Shown here in pieces: positions 9,390 to 17,822 of a stretch of DNA of 64,000 nucleotides (position 1 is the stretch's first letter; each line of letters begins with the position of its first letter). Below the pieces are notes generated by a model. The model saw only the letters and a program-made list of their open reading frames with translations. It made no database searches and was not told where the DNA came from. Source of the DNA: Polaribacter sp. WD7. GTDB taxonomy: Bacteria; Bacteroidota; Bacteroidia; Flavobacteriales; Flavobacteriaceae. The stretch is from the NCBI RefSeq assembly GCF_003335085.1, contig NZ_QPEJ01000017.1:434001-498000 (forward strand). Direction: 5' to 3'. The position numbers were made by a program, and so were the translations under genes.

Positions 9390-10580
9390 ATGCCATTAAT
9401 ATCTAACAAAGGAATACAGATGCCTTCTTCTCCAATAAGAAAATTGGTACCTTTTGCAGAAAGTGCAAAAAAAAGAGGGGTTAACGTTTTTCATTTAAAT
9501 ATTGGTCAGCCAGATATTAAGACACCTCAAATAGCACTGGATGCAGTTAAAAACAATACTATTAAAACTTTGTCATATGCACGCTCTGAAGGTTCTGAAG
9601 AATATAGAAAAAAACTTACACACTACTATAAAAAACACCAAATTGAGGTTACTAAAGAAGATATTGTAGTAACCACAGGTGGTTCTGAGGCTTTGCTATT
9701 TACTATTGGTAGTATTACAGATCCGGGTGATGAAATTATCATACCAGAGCCTTTTTATGCTAACTACAATGGTTTCTCTGTCGCTTCTGGCGTAAAGGTT
9801 ATACCCGTGATTTCTAAAATTGAAGATAATTTTGCTTTACCAAAAATTGAAGATTTTGAAAAACTAATTACTAAGAAAACAAAAGCAATCTTAATTTGTA
9901 ACCCAGGAAACCCTACTGGATATCTATATTCTAAAGAAGAATTAGAAAAATTAAAGAAAATAGTTATAAAACATGATTTGTTTTTGATTGCAGATGAAGT
10001 GTATCGTGAATTTATATATGACGACCTAGAGCATACTTCTATTTTATCTTTAAATGGTTTAGAAGAACACGCAATTGTTATAGACTCTGTCTCTAAACGC
10101 TATAGTATGTGTGGTGCAAGAATAGGTTGTATTGTTTCTAAAAATACATCATTTATAGAAACTAGTATTAAATTTGCGCAAGCGAGACTTAGTCCACCAA
10201 CATATGCTTTGTTAGCTAGTGAAGCTGCTTTAGATACACCTCAAATTTATTTTGATGATGTAAAAGCAGAATATGTAACTCGTAGAAATACATTAATTAA
10301 TGAATTGCAAAAAATTGAAGGCGTTAAAGTTACCAAACCTAAAGGTGCTTTTTATTGTGTAGTTGAGTTACCTGTAAAAGATACTGATGATTTTGCACAG
10401 TGGATTTTAGAAAAATTTAATTATAATAATGAAACAATTATGATGGCTCCTGCTAGCGGTTTTTATTCTACCGAACAAGAAGGTAAAAATCAAGTTAGAA
10501 TTGCCTATGTATTAAAAAAAGAAGATTTAATTAGTGCTGTAAAAATTTTAAGAGAAGCTTTAAAAGTCTATAATTCTTAA
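9390..10580 (+). CDS. PLP-dependent aminotransferase, class I/II
   Basis: 396 residues, fold-type I aminotransferase of the aspartate/aromatic aminotransferase family. The Schiff-base lysine is K236 in SVSKRYSMCGARIG. Other family marks are the GGSEAL loop, NPGNPTG (about 171-177) and the DEVYREF segment. It would transfer an amino group between an amino acid and a 2-oxo acid; the substrate (aspartate, aromatic or branched-chain) cannot be decided. A near-consensus -7 sequence lies just upstream at 9356-9363. murB follows 38 bp later on the same strand and may be cotranscribed. Confidence 0.92.
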   Translation: MPLISNKGIQMPSSPIRKLVPFAESAKKRGVNVFHLNIGQPDIKTPQIALDAVKNNTIKTLSYARSEGSEEYRKKLTHYYKKHQIEVTKEDIVVTTGGSEALLFTIGSITDPGDEIIIPEPFYANYNGFSVASGVKVIPVISKIEDNFALPKIEDFEKLITKKTKAILICNPGNPTGYLYSKEELEKLKKIVIKHDLFLIADEVYREFIYDDLEHTSILSLNGLEEHAIVIDSVSKRYSMCGARIGCIVSKNTSFIETSIKFAQARLSPPTYALLASEAALDTPQIYFDDVKAEYVTRRNTLINELQKIEGVKVTKPKGAFYCVVELPVKDTDDFAQWILEKFNYNNETIMMAPASGFYSTEQEGKNQVRIAYVLKKEDLISAVKILREALKVYNS

Positions 10581-10618
10581 TAAATACTAATTTTTTTTAC
10601 TAAGTAACTACGCAAATT

Positions 10619-11629
10619 TTGAACATTCAAGAGAATAAATCTTTAAAACACTACAATACTTTTGGTATAAATGTAGTTGCAAAACAATTTGTAGCTGTAG
10701 ATTCGGTTTATAAATTACAACAGCTTTTAAAGCTAAATAAAGATGTTTTTTTAATTTCTGGAGGAAGCAATATGCTACTTACTAAAGATATTGATAAATT
10801 AGTCGTACACATTAATATAAAAGGAATTTCTATAGACAAAGAAGATGATAATTTTGTTTACTTAACTGTAAATGCTGGTGAAAACTGGAACGATTTTGTA
10901 CTCTGGTGTGTATCACAAAATTATGGTGGACTTGAAAACCTGTCTTTAATCCCTGGAAACGTTGGTACTTGCCCCATACAAAATATAGGTGCTTATGGTG
11001 TAGAAGTTAAAGACACGATTACTAAAGTTGAAGCTATTGATATTAACTCAGGTAAATTTGTAGAATTTTCTAATACCGAGTGTAATTTTGGATACAGAAA
11101 TTCTATTTTTAAAAACAAGGTAAAAAGTAAATATGTAATTACTGCAGTCTGTTTTCGGTTGACAAAAAACAATCATAAATTAAATACCTCTTATGGCGCT
11201 ATTGAAAAAGAACTTAACTCTAAAGGAATTTTTAATGCTACTTTAAAAAATATTTCTGACGCAGTAATTGCTATTAGAAAATCTAAGCTTCCAGACCCAA
11301 ACAAAATTGGTAATAGTGGTAGTTTTTTTAAAAATCCTGTTATTTCTACACATACATTTTTAGAACTTCAAAAAAAATATCCGTCAATACCTAGTTATAC
11401 TGTTTCTAGAACTGAAATTAAGATACCTGCTGGATGGTTAATAGAACAAGCTGGTTTTAAAGGAAAACGTTTTGGAGATTGTGGTGTTCATAACAAACAA
11501 GCTTTAGTATTAGTAAATTATGGGAATGCTACTGGTGAACAAATTTATCAACTAGCACAAAAAATTCAAGATACCATTTTAGCAAAATTCGGAATTTCAC
11601 TTGAAATTGAGGTTAATGTAATTGTATAG
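10619..11629 (+). CDS. murB: UDP-N-acetylenolpyruvoylglucosamine reductase
   Basis: MurB uses NADPH and FAD to reduce UDP-GlcNAc-enolpyruvate to UDP-MurNAc in peptidoglycan synthesis, in the cytoplasm. 336 residues, the size of the type I (E. coli-like) enzyme. FAD-binding segments SGGSNML and SLIPGNVGTCPIQNIGAYG are present. The catalytic serine lies in GNSGSFFKNP (about 235) and the C-terminal glutamate in LEIEVNVI. The start is TTG: the frame has a stop at 10601, no ATG before residue 57, and the family N-terminus (ENKSLKHYNTFG) begins at once after the TTG. The non-ATG start may keep translation modest. Confidence 0.95.
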   Translation: MNIQENKSLKHYNTFGINVVAKQFVAVDSVYKLQQLLKLNKDVFLISGGSNMLLTKDIDKLVVHINIKGISIDKEDDNFVYLTVNAGENWNDFVLWCVSQNYGGLENLSLIPGNVGTCPIQNIGAYGVEVKDTITKVEAIDINSGKFVEFSNTECNFGYRNSIFKNKVKSKYVITAVCFRLTKNNHKLNTSYGAIEKELNSKGIFNATLKNISDAVIAIRKSKLPDPNKIGNSGSFFKNPVISTHTFLELQKKYPSIPSYTVSRTEIKIPAGWLIEQAGFKGKRFGDCGVHNKQALVLVNYGNATGEQIYQLAQKIQDTILAKFGISLEIEVNVIV

Positions 11630-11635
11630 AAAATC

Positions 11636-12180
11636 TCGGGTTTTAAATTTTTATTAGCTCTAAACATTACCGATTATATATTACGACAAACTTTTTCTAG
11701 TAATTTCAACTATTTATTAATAACTTTTTTCCGTCTATTTTAGCCAGTGTAAAAATTATACACTAATTCTCAGGTAATACACTTATATGTTTAAAAAAAA
11801 TTCTGATTTTTATTTATTATCTACAAAATTCCTGGGTGATTCAATTCTATAAATATTTTGTTTTATTTACATCAATATCTACACCTAATATACTTTACAT
11901 AAATGCAAAGCGTTTTTTATATACTTTTTCGTATAAACTCTAAAGACTTATTTATTGCAGTTCGATAAATCCAAGTAGATAATTTTGAATTGCTTTCAAA
12001 ATTTTTAATCAATTTAAATACCTATAAAAAAACTTCTTGTGGTGCATCTTCTAAATCTTCTTTATTAGGAATAAAAGAAATGCAGGTTCTGAAAATTTTT
12101 TGTTGATAATTATACAGAAGTAAATCAAATACATTTTGATTCCCTACTTTTAACTCTTTCAAAAATTTTCATCGTTCAAG
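11636..12180 (-). pseudogene. Decayed ECF-type RNA polymerase sigma factor gene
   Basis: Reading the minus strand in one frame from 12180 to about 11797 gives recognisable sigma region 2: FLKELKVGNQNVFDLL, YNYQQKIFRTCISFIPNKED, LEDAPQEVF, then SNSKLSTWIYRTAINKSLEF, interrupted by TGA (12169-12171), TAG (12022-12024) and TAA (11917-11919). Past the linker, NHPGIL (about 11825-11840) is in the same frame. After a frameshift, LPEN and IIFTLAKIDGKK (about 11715-11780) match region 4, and a further shift gives FRANKNLK (11641-11664), the usual end of region 4. The span of about 180 codons equals a whole ECF sigma factor, so the gene decayed in place rather than being truncated. It converges on murB. 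No anti-sigma gene is visible next to it. Confidence 0.85.
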
Positions 12181-12207
12181 TGTTGGGTTTGTAAAAAAAT
12201 AAATATA

Positions 12208-12238
12208 CGAAAAACCAGATAAAATTAACTTATCTGGT
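12208..12238 (-). terminator. Possible orphan terminator on the minus strand
   Basis: A 9-bp stem (12214-12222 with 12230-12238) followed on the minus strand by TTTTT. No intact gene ends here; it may be left from a lost gene upstream of the sigma-factor pseudogene. From here to 12430 I see no coding signal on either strand. Confidence 0.35.
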
Positions 12239-12430
12239 CTCTCTAATTGATATAGGGACTTAAATATCTTACCCTTAACTAAAATTGTATGTAATAAACT
12301 TTGCTATAGTGTACTATTTGTTTTGTTTATTATACTTTTGAAATGAACATCAAGTTGTTAGACACACTATTTTAAAAAAGTCACATCGTTAATATTTAGT
12401 CAACTTTTTTAAGTTAACACCAAGAATATG

Positions 12431-12438
12431 TATCTTTG
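12431..12438 (+). promoter_or_regulatory. -7 promoter element of the small membrane protein operon
   Basis: TATCTTTG, an exact TAnnTTTG match, 17 bp before ATG 12455. It lies on the longer frame's first codons (ATG 12428) and therefore argues for the shorter start. Confidence 0.6.
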
Positions 12439-12454
12439 TAATATAAATTATTTT

Positions 12455-12658
12455 ATGAAATTATTATTTTTAACTTTAGGATTGTTAGCTCTTGGTGTTG
12501 CTGGTATTGCTATAAAAATTTGGGCTAAAAAAGATGGTAAATTTGCAGGAACTTGCGCTAGTCAAAACCCAATGCTAAATAAAGATGGAGAAGCTTGTGG
12601 TTTCTGTGGAAAAACTCCAGATCAGTTTGATACTTGCGCTGAGCCTCAGCATCAATAA
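12455..12658 (+). CDS. Small membrane-anchored cysteine-rich protein
   Basis: 67 residues from ATG 12455: one N-terminal transmembrane helix (about 2-22), then a short soluble tail with four cysteines (C33, then a CGFC pair near 47-50, and C60). The layout of one helix plus a small Cys-rich domain recalls NqrM, the maturation factor of Na+-translocating NADH:quinone reductase, but the cysteine spacing does not let me claim it. It opens a plus-strand run with the glycosyltransferase, sigma factor and transporter genes. Function not recognised. Confidence 0.7.
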   Translation: MKLLFLTLGLLALGVAGIAIKIWAKKDGKFAGTCASQNPMLNKDGEACGFCGKTPDQFDTCAEPQHQ

Positions 12659-12673
12659 ATCTTATTGCTGTAG

Positions 12674-13777
12674 ATGATATTATCTGTACTTTTCTACGTA
12701 TTTGTAGCATTTACAGTCATACAAACTATATATTACCTTGCTTTTTTTTCTTTTCTTTTAGAACAAAAGAAAAAGAAAAAACACAAAAAACTCCCTCCTG
12801 TTTCTATCATTATATGTGCTAAAAATGAAGCTAAAAACTTAAAGAAATTTTTACCTACTATAATTAACCAACATTATGATGATTATGAAATAGTACTTAT
12901 TAATGATGCTTCATCTGACAAAACTGCTTCAGTTATGGAAGAGTTTAAAGCAAAACATGATACTATTAAGATTATTGATGTAGAAAATATTGAGGCTTTT
13001 TGGGGAAATAAAAAATATGCCCTTACTTTGGGTATAAAAGCGTCAAAATACAATCATTTACTTTTTACTGATGCAGATTGTAAACCTGTTTCTAAAAATT
13101 GGATTTCAGAAATGGTTCAACATTTTTCAAAAGAAAAAACCATTATTTTGGGTTATGGTAAGTATAAAAGAGAAAAATCTTTAGTAAATTTACTTGTGCG
13201 TTACGAAACCTTGTTAACTGCTATTCAATATTTTAGTTATGCCAAATTAGGTTCGCCATACATGGCTGTTGGAAGAAATTTAGCTTATCATAAAGACGAA
13301 TTTTTTAACGTTAAAGGCTTTATCAATCATATACATATAAAATCTGGTGATGATGATTTGTTTATACAAGATGCAGCTTTAAAAGATAATACTTGTATTT
13401 GTACATCAGCAAAAAGTTTCACAGAATCTATAGCTCCATCATCTTTTACGGCTTGGTTTCGTCAAAAAAGAAGGCATATTTCTACTGCAAATCATTACAA
13501 ATTTAAACACCAATTCTTTTTAGGTTTATTTTATATTTCAAAAATATGCTTTTACGCATTAGCCATAACTTTGTTCTTTTTTGTTTCTTGGAAATTATTA
13601 TTGTTACCTTTATTAGCTTATTTTACAATAAATTATGTATTAATATCAGTAGCTGCAAAAAAACTAAAAGAAAAACAAATAGTGTATTTTCTACCTTTTT
13701 TAGAAATAGGGTTAATGGTATTTCAATTTTCAATATTTATCACTAATTTGTGGTCAAAACCCAAGCATTGGAATTAG
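12674..13777 (+). CDS. Membrane glycosyltransferase, family 2
   Basis: 367 residues. An N-terminal transmembrane helix (about 3-25), a GT-A domain of family 2 (PPVSIIICAKNEAKN near 39, INDASSDKT, TDADCKP as the DxD region, GDDDLF, and FRQKRRHIS matching the family QxxRW position), and two or three C-terminal helices (about 285-365). It would move a sugar from a nucleotide sugar to a lipid or polysaccharide acceptor at the inner membrane. The acceptor is unknown. The gene overlaps the next one by 28 bp, so the two are translationally linked. Confidence 0.88.
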   Translation: MILSVLFYVFVAFTVIQTIYYLAFFSFLLEQKKKKKHKKLPPVSIIICAKNEAKNLKKFLPTIINQHYDDYEIVLINDASSDKTASVMEEFKAKHDTIKIIDVENIEAFWGNKKYALTLGIKASKYNHLLFTDADCKPVSKNWISEMVQHFSKEKTIILGYGKYKREKSLVNLLVRYETLLTAIQYFSYAKLGSPYMAVGRNLAYHKDEFFNVKGFINHIHIKSGDDDLFIQDAALKDNTCICTSAKSFTESIAPSSFTAWFRQKRRHISTANHYKFKHQFFLGLFYISKICFYALAITLFFFVSWKLLLLPLLAYFTINYVLISVAAKKLKEKQIVYFLPFLEIGLMVFQFSIFITNLWSKPKHWN

Positions 13778-14331
13778 ACAAAAAGCAACTTGATATAACC
13801 ATAGTAAAAGCTAAGAGCGGAAACCAATCTGCATTTAGTTTATTGCTAGATACATTTTGGTTAGACGTCTACAATTATCAATTAAAACGAACTCAGAATG
13901 AAAATGATGCAGAAGACATTACTATTAGAACATTTTCTAAGGCTTTTGATAAAATTGCATTTTATGATGATAAATATGTATTTAAGACATGGTTAATTAC
14001 CATTTCAAAAAACTTGCATATTGATTTATTAAGAAAGAAAAACATTTCTATTAGTGCTGATACTTCTGAAGAACAAGAAAAAAAAGCCTACTTGGTTGCT
14101 GACGAAAATCCAACACCAGAAGATAGAATTATTACAGAGCAAAATTTAGCCAAATTATTAAGAGATATAAAGCAATTAAAGCCTAAATACCAAGCAGTAA
14201 TTCAATTACGTTATTTTCAAGAATTGAGTTACAAAGAGATTTCAGAAAAGATGAATGAACCAATGAATAACGTAAAGGTAACATTATTACGAGCTAAGAA
14301 ATTGTTAGCAGCAATAATTAAGAAATCTTAA
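13750..14331 (+). CDS. ECF-type RNA polymerase sigma factor
   Basis: 193 residues starting at GTG 13750 inside the end of the glycosyltransferase gene; TTG 13768 is an alternative. Region 2 covers about 25-95 (AEDITIRTFSKAFDKI and FKTWLITISKNLHIDLLR), and region 4 covers about 130-190 (LKPKYQAVIQLRYFQELSYKEIS, then VKVTLLRAKKLL). It directs RNA polymerase to its own promoter class. No anti-sigma factor lies beside it; the neighbours are a glycosyltransferase and an Nramp-like transporter, so control may be by expression level alone. It is intact, unlike the decayed sigma gene 1.6 kb upstream. Confidence 0.93.
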   Translation: MVKTQALELDKKQLDITIVKAKSGNQSAFSLLLDTFWLDVYNYQLKRTQNENDAEDITIRTFSKAFDKIAFYDDKYVFKTWLITISKNLHIDLLRKKNISISADTSEEQEKKAYLVADENPTPEDRIITEQNLAKLLRDIKQLKPKYQAVIQLRYFQELSYKEISEKMNEPMNNVKVTLLRAKKLLAAIIKKS

Positions 14332-14333
14332 AC

Positions 14334-15563
14334 ATGAAAAAATCGTTCTTGCAATCTCTTGGTCCAGGATTATTATTTGCAGGCGCTGCTATTGGAGTAT
14401 CTCATCTGGTACAATCTACTAGAGCTGGTGCAGAATTTGGTTTTGGTTTAATTTGGGCACTATTATTAGTGCATCTATTTAAATATCCTTTTTTCCAATT
14501 TGGGCCACGTTACGCAGCCGCAACTGGCGAAACATTATTAGATGGCTACCAAAAATTAGGTAAAGGAGTTTTAATTGCATATTACGTTTTAAACTTTGCT
14601 ACAATGTTTACCATTCAAGCCGCAGTAACCATAGTTACAGCAGGTTTAGCTTCTCAGCTTTTTGGTTCTTTTGGAGGCGAAGAAAATTTAGTTTTATGGT
14701 CTAGCATACTAATGTTTATCAGTTTAATCATCTTATTGATAGGGAAATACAGTTTGTTAGATAATTTGATGAAATACATCATTTTAATTCTAACAATAAG
14801 TACAATAATAGCGGTATCTGTAGCCTTATTTAGCACAAAAGAAGCGTTTGATGTTGCACAAATAATTCCGTCTGGTGCCGTAGAACTTACATTTTTAATC
14901 GCATTTTTAGGTTGGATGCCTGCACCTATGGACGTTTCTATTTGGCACTCTATATGGTCTGTAGAAAAAGATAAGACTACAGTTATAAAAACCAAACCAA
15001 AAGATGCTATTTTTGATTTTAACGTAGGTTACTTGGGTACTCTTTTTTTGGGTTTATGCTTTGTTCTTTTAGGGGCTTTGGTAATGTATAACTCAGGAGA
15101 AACGTTTTCTAATAAAGGAGGTGTTTTTGCCTCTCAACTCATAAAATTATACACTAAAAATTTAGGCGATTTTTCTTATATTTTTATTGCAATTGCTGCG
15201 TTTACCACTATGTTTAGCACAACCATAACTACCATGGATGCTTCTCCTAGAGCTATGCACAGAACTTCTAAATTAATATGGAATAAAAATTTTAAACGTG
15301 GATATTGGTTCTGGATACTTTTCTTATTTATTGGTACTTTTTTAATTTTAAATTACTTTATGGATAATATGGGCATTTTGGTTAAAATAGCTACTATTTT
15401 ATCTTTCTTAACAGCCCCCTTTTACGCTATCCTTAACTACAAACTTATTACAGGAAAACACACTCCTAAAGAACATCAACCAGGTATACTTTTAAGAATT
15501 TTAAGTATCATTGGTATTGTATTTTTAATAGGATTTAGTATTTGGTTTTTAACAAGTATTTAA
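14334..15563 (+). CDS. Nramp-superfamily transporter with non-canonical metal site
   Basis: 409 residues and about 11 transmembrane helices, with the LeuT-fold Nramp pattern (GPGLLFAGAAIG at the start, later KYPFFQFGPRYAAATGETLLDG). Canonical Nramp proteins bind Mn2+ or Fe2+ with DPGN in helix 1 and MPH in helix 6. Here helix 1 reads AIGVSHLVQS (about 18-28) and helix 6 reads GWMPAPMDVS (M195-P-A-P-M-D200), so both key sites differ. It may carry another ion such as Mg2+ or a non-metal substrate, as in Nramp-related groups. It starts 2 bp after the sigma-factor stop, in the same operon. Confidence 0.85.
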   Translation: MKKSFLQSLGPGLLFAGAAIGVSHLVQSTRAGAEFGFGLIWALLLVHLFKYPFFQFGPRYAAATGETLLDGYQKLGKGVLIAYYVLNFATMFTIQAAVTIVTAGLASQLFGSFGGEENLVLWSSILMFISLIILLIGKYSLLDNLMKYIILILTISTIIAVSVALFSTKEAFDVAQIIPSGAVELTFLIAFLGWMPAPMDVSIWHSIWSVEKDKTTVIKTKPKDAIFDFNVGYLGTLFLGLCFVLLGALVMYNSGETFSNKGGVFASQLIKLYTKNLGDFSYIFIAIAAFTTMFSTTITTMDASPRAMHRTSKLIWNKNFKRGYWFWILFLFIGTFLILNYFMDNMGILVKIATILSFLTAPFYAILNYKLITGKHTPKEHQPGILLRILSIIGIVFLIGFSIWFLTSI

Positions 15564-15575
15564 ATCTTTCCTTTG

Positions 15576-15583
15576 TATCTTTG
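15576..15583 (+). promoter_or_regulatory. -7 promoter element of lipA
   Basis: TATCTTTG, 20 bp before ATG 15604. It is the same octamer as at 12431. Confidence 0.6.
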
Positions 15584-15603
15584 TACAACTAAATTGATAG
15601 AAA

Positions 15604-16473
15604 ATGGCAATAGATTCTGTTATTATTCCTGAAAAACCTAAAAAACCAAAATGGTTACGTGTAAAATTACCCGTTGGTAAAAAATACACAGAACTTAGAG
15701 GTTTAGTAGATAAGTACAAATTAAATACAATTTGTACTAGTGGTAGTTGTCCTAATATGGGGGAATGTTGGGGAGAAGGAACTGCGACTTTTATGATTTT
15801 AGGAAACATTTGTACACGTTCTTGCGGTTTTTGTGGTGTAAAAACAGGAAGACCTGAAACTGTAGAATGGGATGAACCTGAAAAAGTAGCACGTTCTATA
15901 AAAATTATGGATATTAAACATGCTGTAATTACTTCTGTAGATAGAGATGATTTAAAAGATGGTGGCTCTATTATTTGGGCAGAAACCGTAGATGCAATCA
16001 GAAGAGCAAATCCTAATACAACGTTGGAAACCTTAATTCCTGATTTTCAAGGGAACACTAAACAAATTGATAGAATTATTGAAGTAGCTCCTGAGGTAGT
16101 TTCTCATAATATGGAAACGGTGAGAAGATTAACAAGAGAAGTTCGTATTCAGGCAAAATATGATAGAAGTTTAGGTGTTTTAAAATACTTAAAAGAAAAT
16201 GGAATGCGAACTAAAACTGGTTTAATGCTTGGTTTAGGTGAAACAGAAGAAGAAGTAATACAAACTATGAAAGATTTACGAACAGTAAATTGTGATATTA
16301 TTACTATTGGACAATATTTACAGCCCACAAAAAATCATTTACCGGTAAAAGAGTTTATCACACCAGATCAATTTAAAAAATACGAAACCTTAGGCTTAGA
16401 AATGGGATTTATGTATGTAGAAAGCGGTGCTTTGGTAAGATCTTCGTATAAAGCGCATAAACATGCAAAATAA
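15604..16473 (+). CDS. lipA: Lipoyl synthase
   Basis: Radical-SAM enzyme that inserts two sulfur atoms into protein-bound octanoyl groups to make lipoyl cofactors for 2-oxoacid dehydrogenases and the glycine cleavage system. 289 residues, the normal length. The auxiliary cluster motif is CTSGSCPNMGEC (about 43-54) and the radical-SAM CxxxCxxC is CTRSCGFC (about 69-76). The C-terminal RSSYKAHK contains the RSSY serine that ligates the auxiliary cluster. It has its own -7 element although it follows the transporter by only 40 bp. Confidence 0.97.
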   Translation: MAIDSVIIPEKPKKPKWLRVKLPVGKKYTELRGLVDKYKLNTICTSGSCPNMGECWGEGTATFMILGNICTRSCGFCGVKTGRPETVEWDEPEKVARSIKIMDIKHAVITSVDRDDLKDGGSIIWAETVDAIRRANPNTTLETLIPDFQGNTKQIDRIIEVAPEVVSHNMETVRRLTREVRIQAKYDRSLGVLKYLKENGMRTKTGLMLGLGETEEEVIQTMKDLRTVNCDIITIGQYLQPTKNHLPVKEFITPDQFKKYETLGLEMGFMYVESGALVRSSYKAHKHAK

Positions 16474-16535
16474 CGATTGTAAATAAAAAAATATGGTTTC
16501 AAATAATTTTTGGCACAGATTTTGATTTTTCAATA

Positions 16536-16566
16536 AATGAAAACAACGTTGTAAACTGTTTTCATT
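16536..16566. other. Intergenic inverted repeat after lipA
   Basis: A perfect 10-bp inverted repeat (16536-16545 with 16557-16566) and an 11-nt loop, without a T-run. It could stabilise the lipA mRNA 3' end. Confidence 0.4.
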
Positions 16567-16598
16567 GTGTAAATTATTTGAATTAGTTGATTAAAAGA

Positions 16599-16628
16599 AA
16601 TCCGTCTTTATTAAGATGGATTTTTTTT
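16599..16628. terminator. Bidirectional terminator between lipA and the TPR lipoprotein gene
   Basis: A 10-bp stem with one G-U pair (16599-16608 with 16613-16622), loop TATT, then eight T on the plus strand. It overlaps the stop codon region of the convergent gene. Confidence 0.75.
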
Positions 16629-17774
16629 ATTCCAGATTGCAAACTCTTTTGTAGTTGTAAACTTAGGAAAACTTTCTTTTATACTTAAGCTCAATTCTTT
16701 CTTATTTACATTAAATTTCGTTACAAAAGTATCTAAAATCTTTATCGCTTCTTCTTTTTGATCTGTCTCGATATAAATTGCTAAAAGTCCATCATAAGCC
16801 TCTAAAAACTCAGGGTAATCAGCAGTAACTAATTTAAGTTTTTGCACCGCATCTTGATATCTATTTTGATAAGTATAAATATTGGCTCTCATAAAATTTA
16901 AAAAAGAATCTCCTTTTACGTGCTTGTCTAATTTGTCTATAGCTTCTATTGCCTTTTGAAAATCTTTCTTTAAAATAAACCTATCAATAGACAATAAGTA
17001 TAAACTAGGATCATTGGGGTATTTTGATTCGTAGTCTTTTACAGCTTTTACATACATCTTATTAGACAAGTTAGCTGTTGTAGCTATGTTGGTCAACTTA
17101 AAAATTTTTTCATTTTTAAAAGAACTACTTATGGTTTGGTATATTTTATTTGATTTTTCAAAATTGCCATTTTTGTTTAAAGTTCTAATTTTTTCTAGTT
17201 TTTTCATATCCCTCATAAACAGACTACTGGTAAAATCACCTGTTAAAAAATTACCACCGTATAGTGCTTTTTTATAAATAGTTCTGTACGTATCACTTAA
17301 ACTCTCGCCTGAGGTATATATATAGGTATCTGCTATTTTAGGTTCATCTTTTATTTTTTTCACTAAATGATCGTGATAATTAATACCATTTTTACTAAAA
17401 AAACGAAATATAATATGGTAGTCTTTTAATGTATCTTGGTAAATTCTTAGAAAATCATATTTGGCACCATTACTTTTTTCTTGAATTAAAATTTCGCCAA
17501 AATTAAATTGTCTTATAAAGCCAATATAAAAACTGTTATTAAATTCTAAGATTCTTTTTTTTGAAGTACTTCTAATAAAACGTTTGGCAAGTGCGTCTGC
17601 ATCATAGATACTATTAATAGCAATAATATTATCATTTACAAAACCATATTGTAATTCTGAAGCAATTTTTTCTACTTCTGTCCTTTTTATTTTTAGTGTA
17701 TCATTTTTCTCTTTTTCACTAAGGCAAGAACAAAATATAAATACAAATAGTATTGCTAAAGATTTTAATTTCAT
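16611..17774 (-). CDS. TPR-repeat lipoprotein
   Basis: 387 residues. The N-terminus MKLKSLAILFVFIFCSCLS is a lipoprotein signal with the acylated cysteine near 15-17. The middle (about 30-190) has no motif I know. The C-terminal half (about 190-375) shows tetratricopeptide-like helix pairs, for example around YESKYPNDPSLYLLS, QKAIEAIDKL and YPEFLEAYDGLLAIY. TPR lipoproteins usually serve as envelope scaffolds. It lies just downstream of pheT but is separated from it by a terminator. Function not recognised. Confidence 0.75.
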   Translation of the reverse strand: MKLKSLAILFVFIFCSCLSEKEKNDTLKIKRTEVEKIASELQYGFVNDNIIAINSIYDADALAKRFIRSTSKKRILEFNNSFYIGFIRQFNFGEILIQEKSNGAKYDFLRIYQDTLKDYHIIFRFFSKNGINYHDHLVKKIKDEPKIADTYIYTSGESLSDTYRTIYKKALYGGNFLTGDFTSSLFMRDMKKLEKIRTLNKNGNFEKSNKIYQTISSSFKNEKIFKLTNIATTANLSNKMYVKAVKDYESKYPNDPSLYLLSIDRFILKKDFQKAIEAIDKLDKHVKGDSFLNFMRANIYTYQNRYQDAVQKLKLVTADYPEFLEAYDGLLAIYIETDQKEEAIKILDTFVTKFNVNKKELSLSIKESFPKFTTTKEFAIWNKKNPS

Positions 17775-17791
17775 GGCATTTTAGTTGAAAT

Positions 17792-17818
17792 AAAAAAGCT
17801 CCGTAAAGGAGCTTTTTT
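17792..17818. terminator. Terminator after pheT
   Basis: A perfect 11-bp stem (17792-17802 with 17808-17818), loop GTAAA, with T-runs in both directions. It sits between the pheT stop and the start of the lipoprotein gene. Confidence 0.85.
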
Positions 17819-17822
17819 GTAG

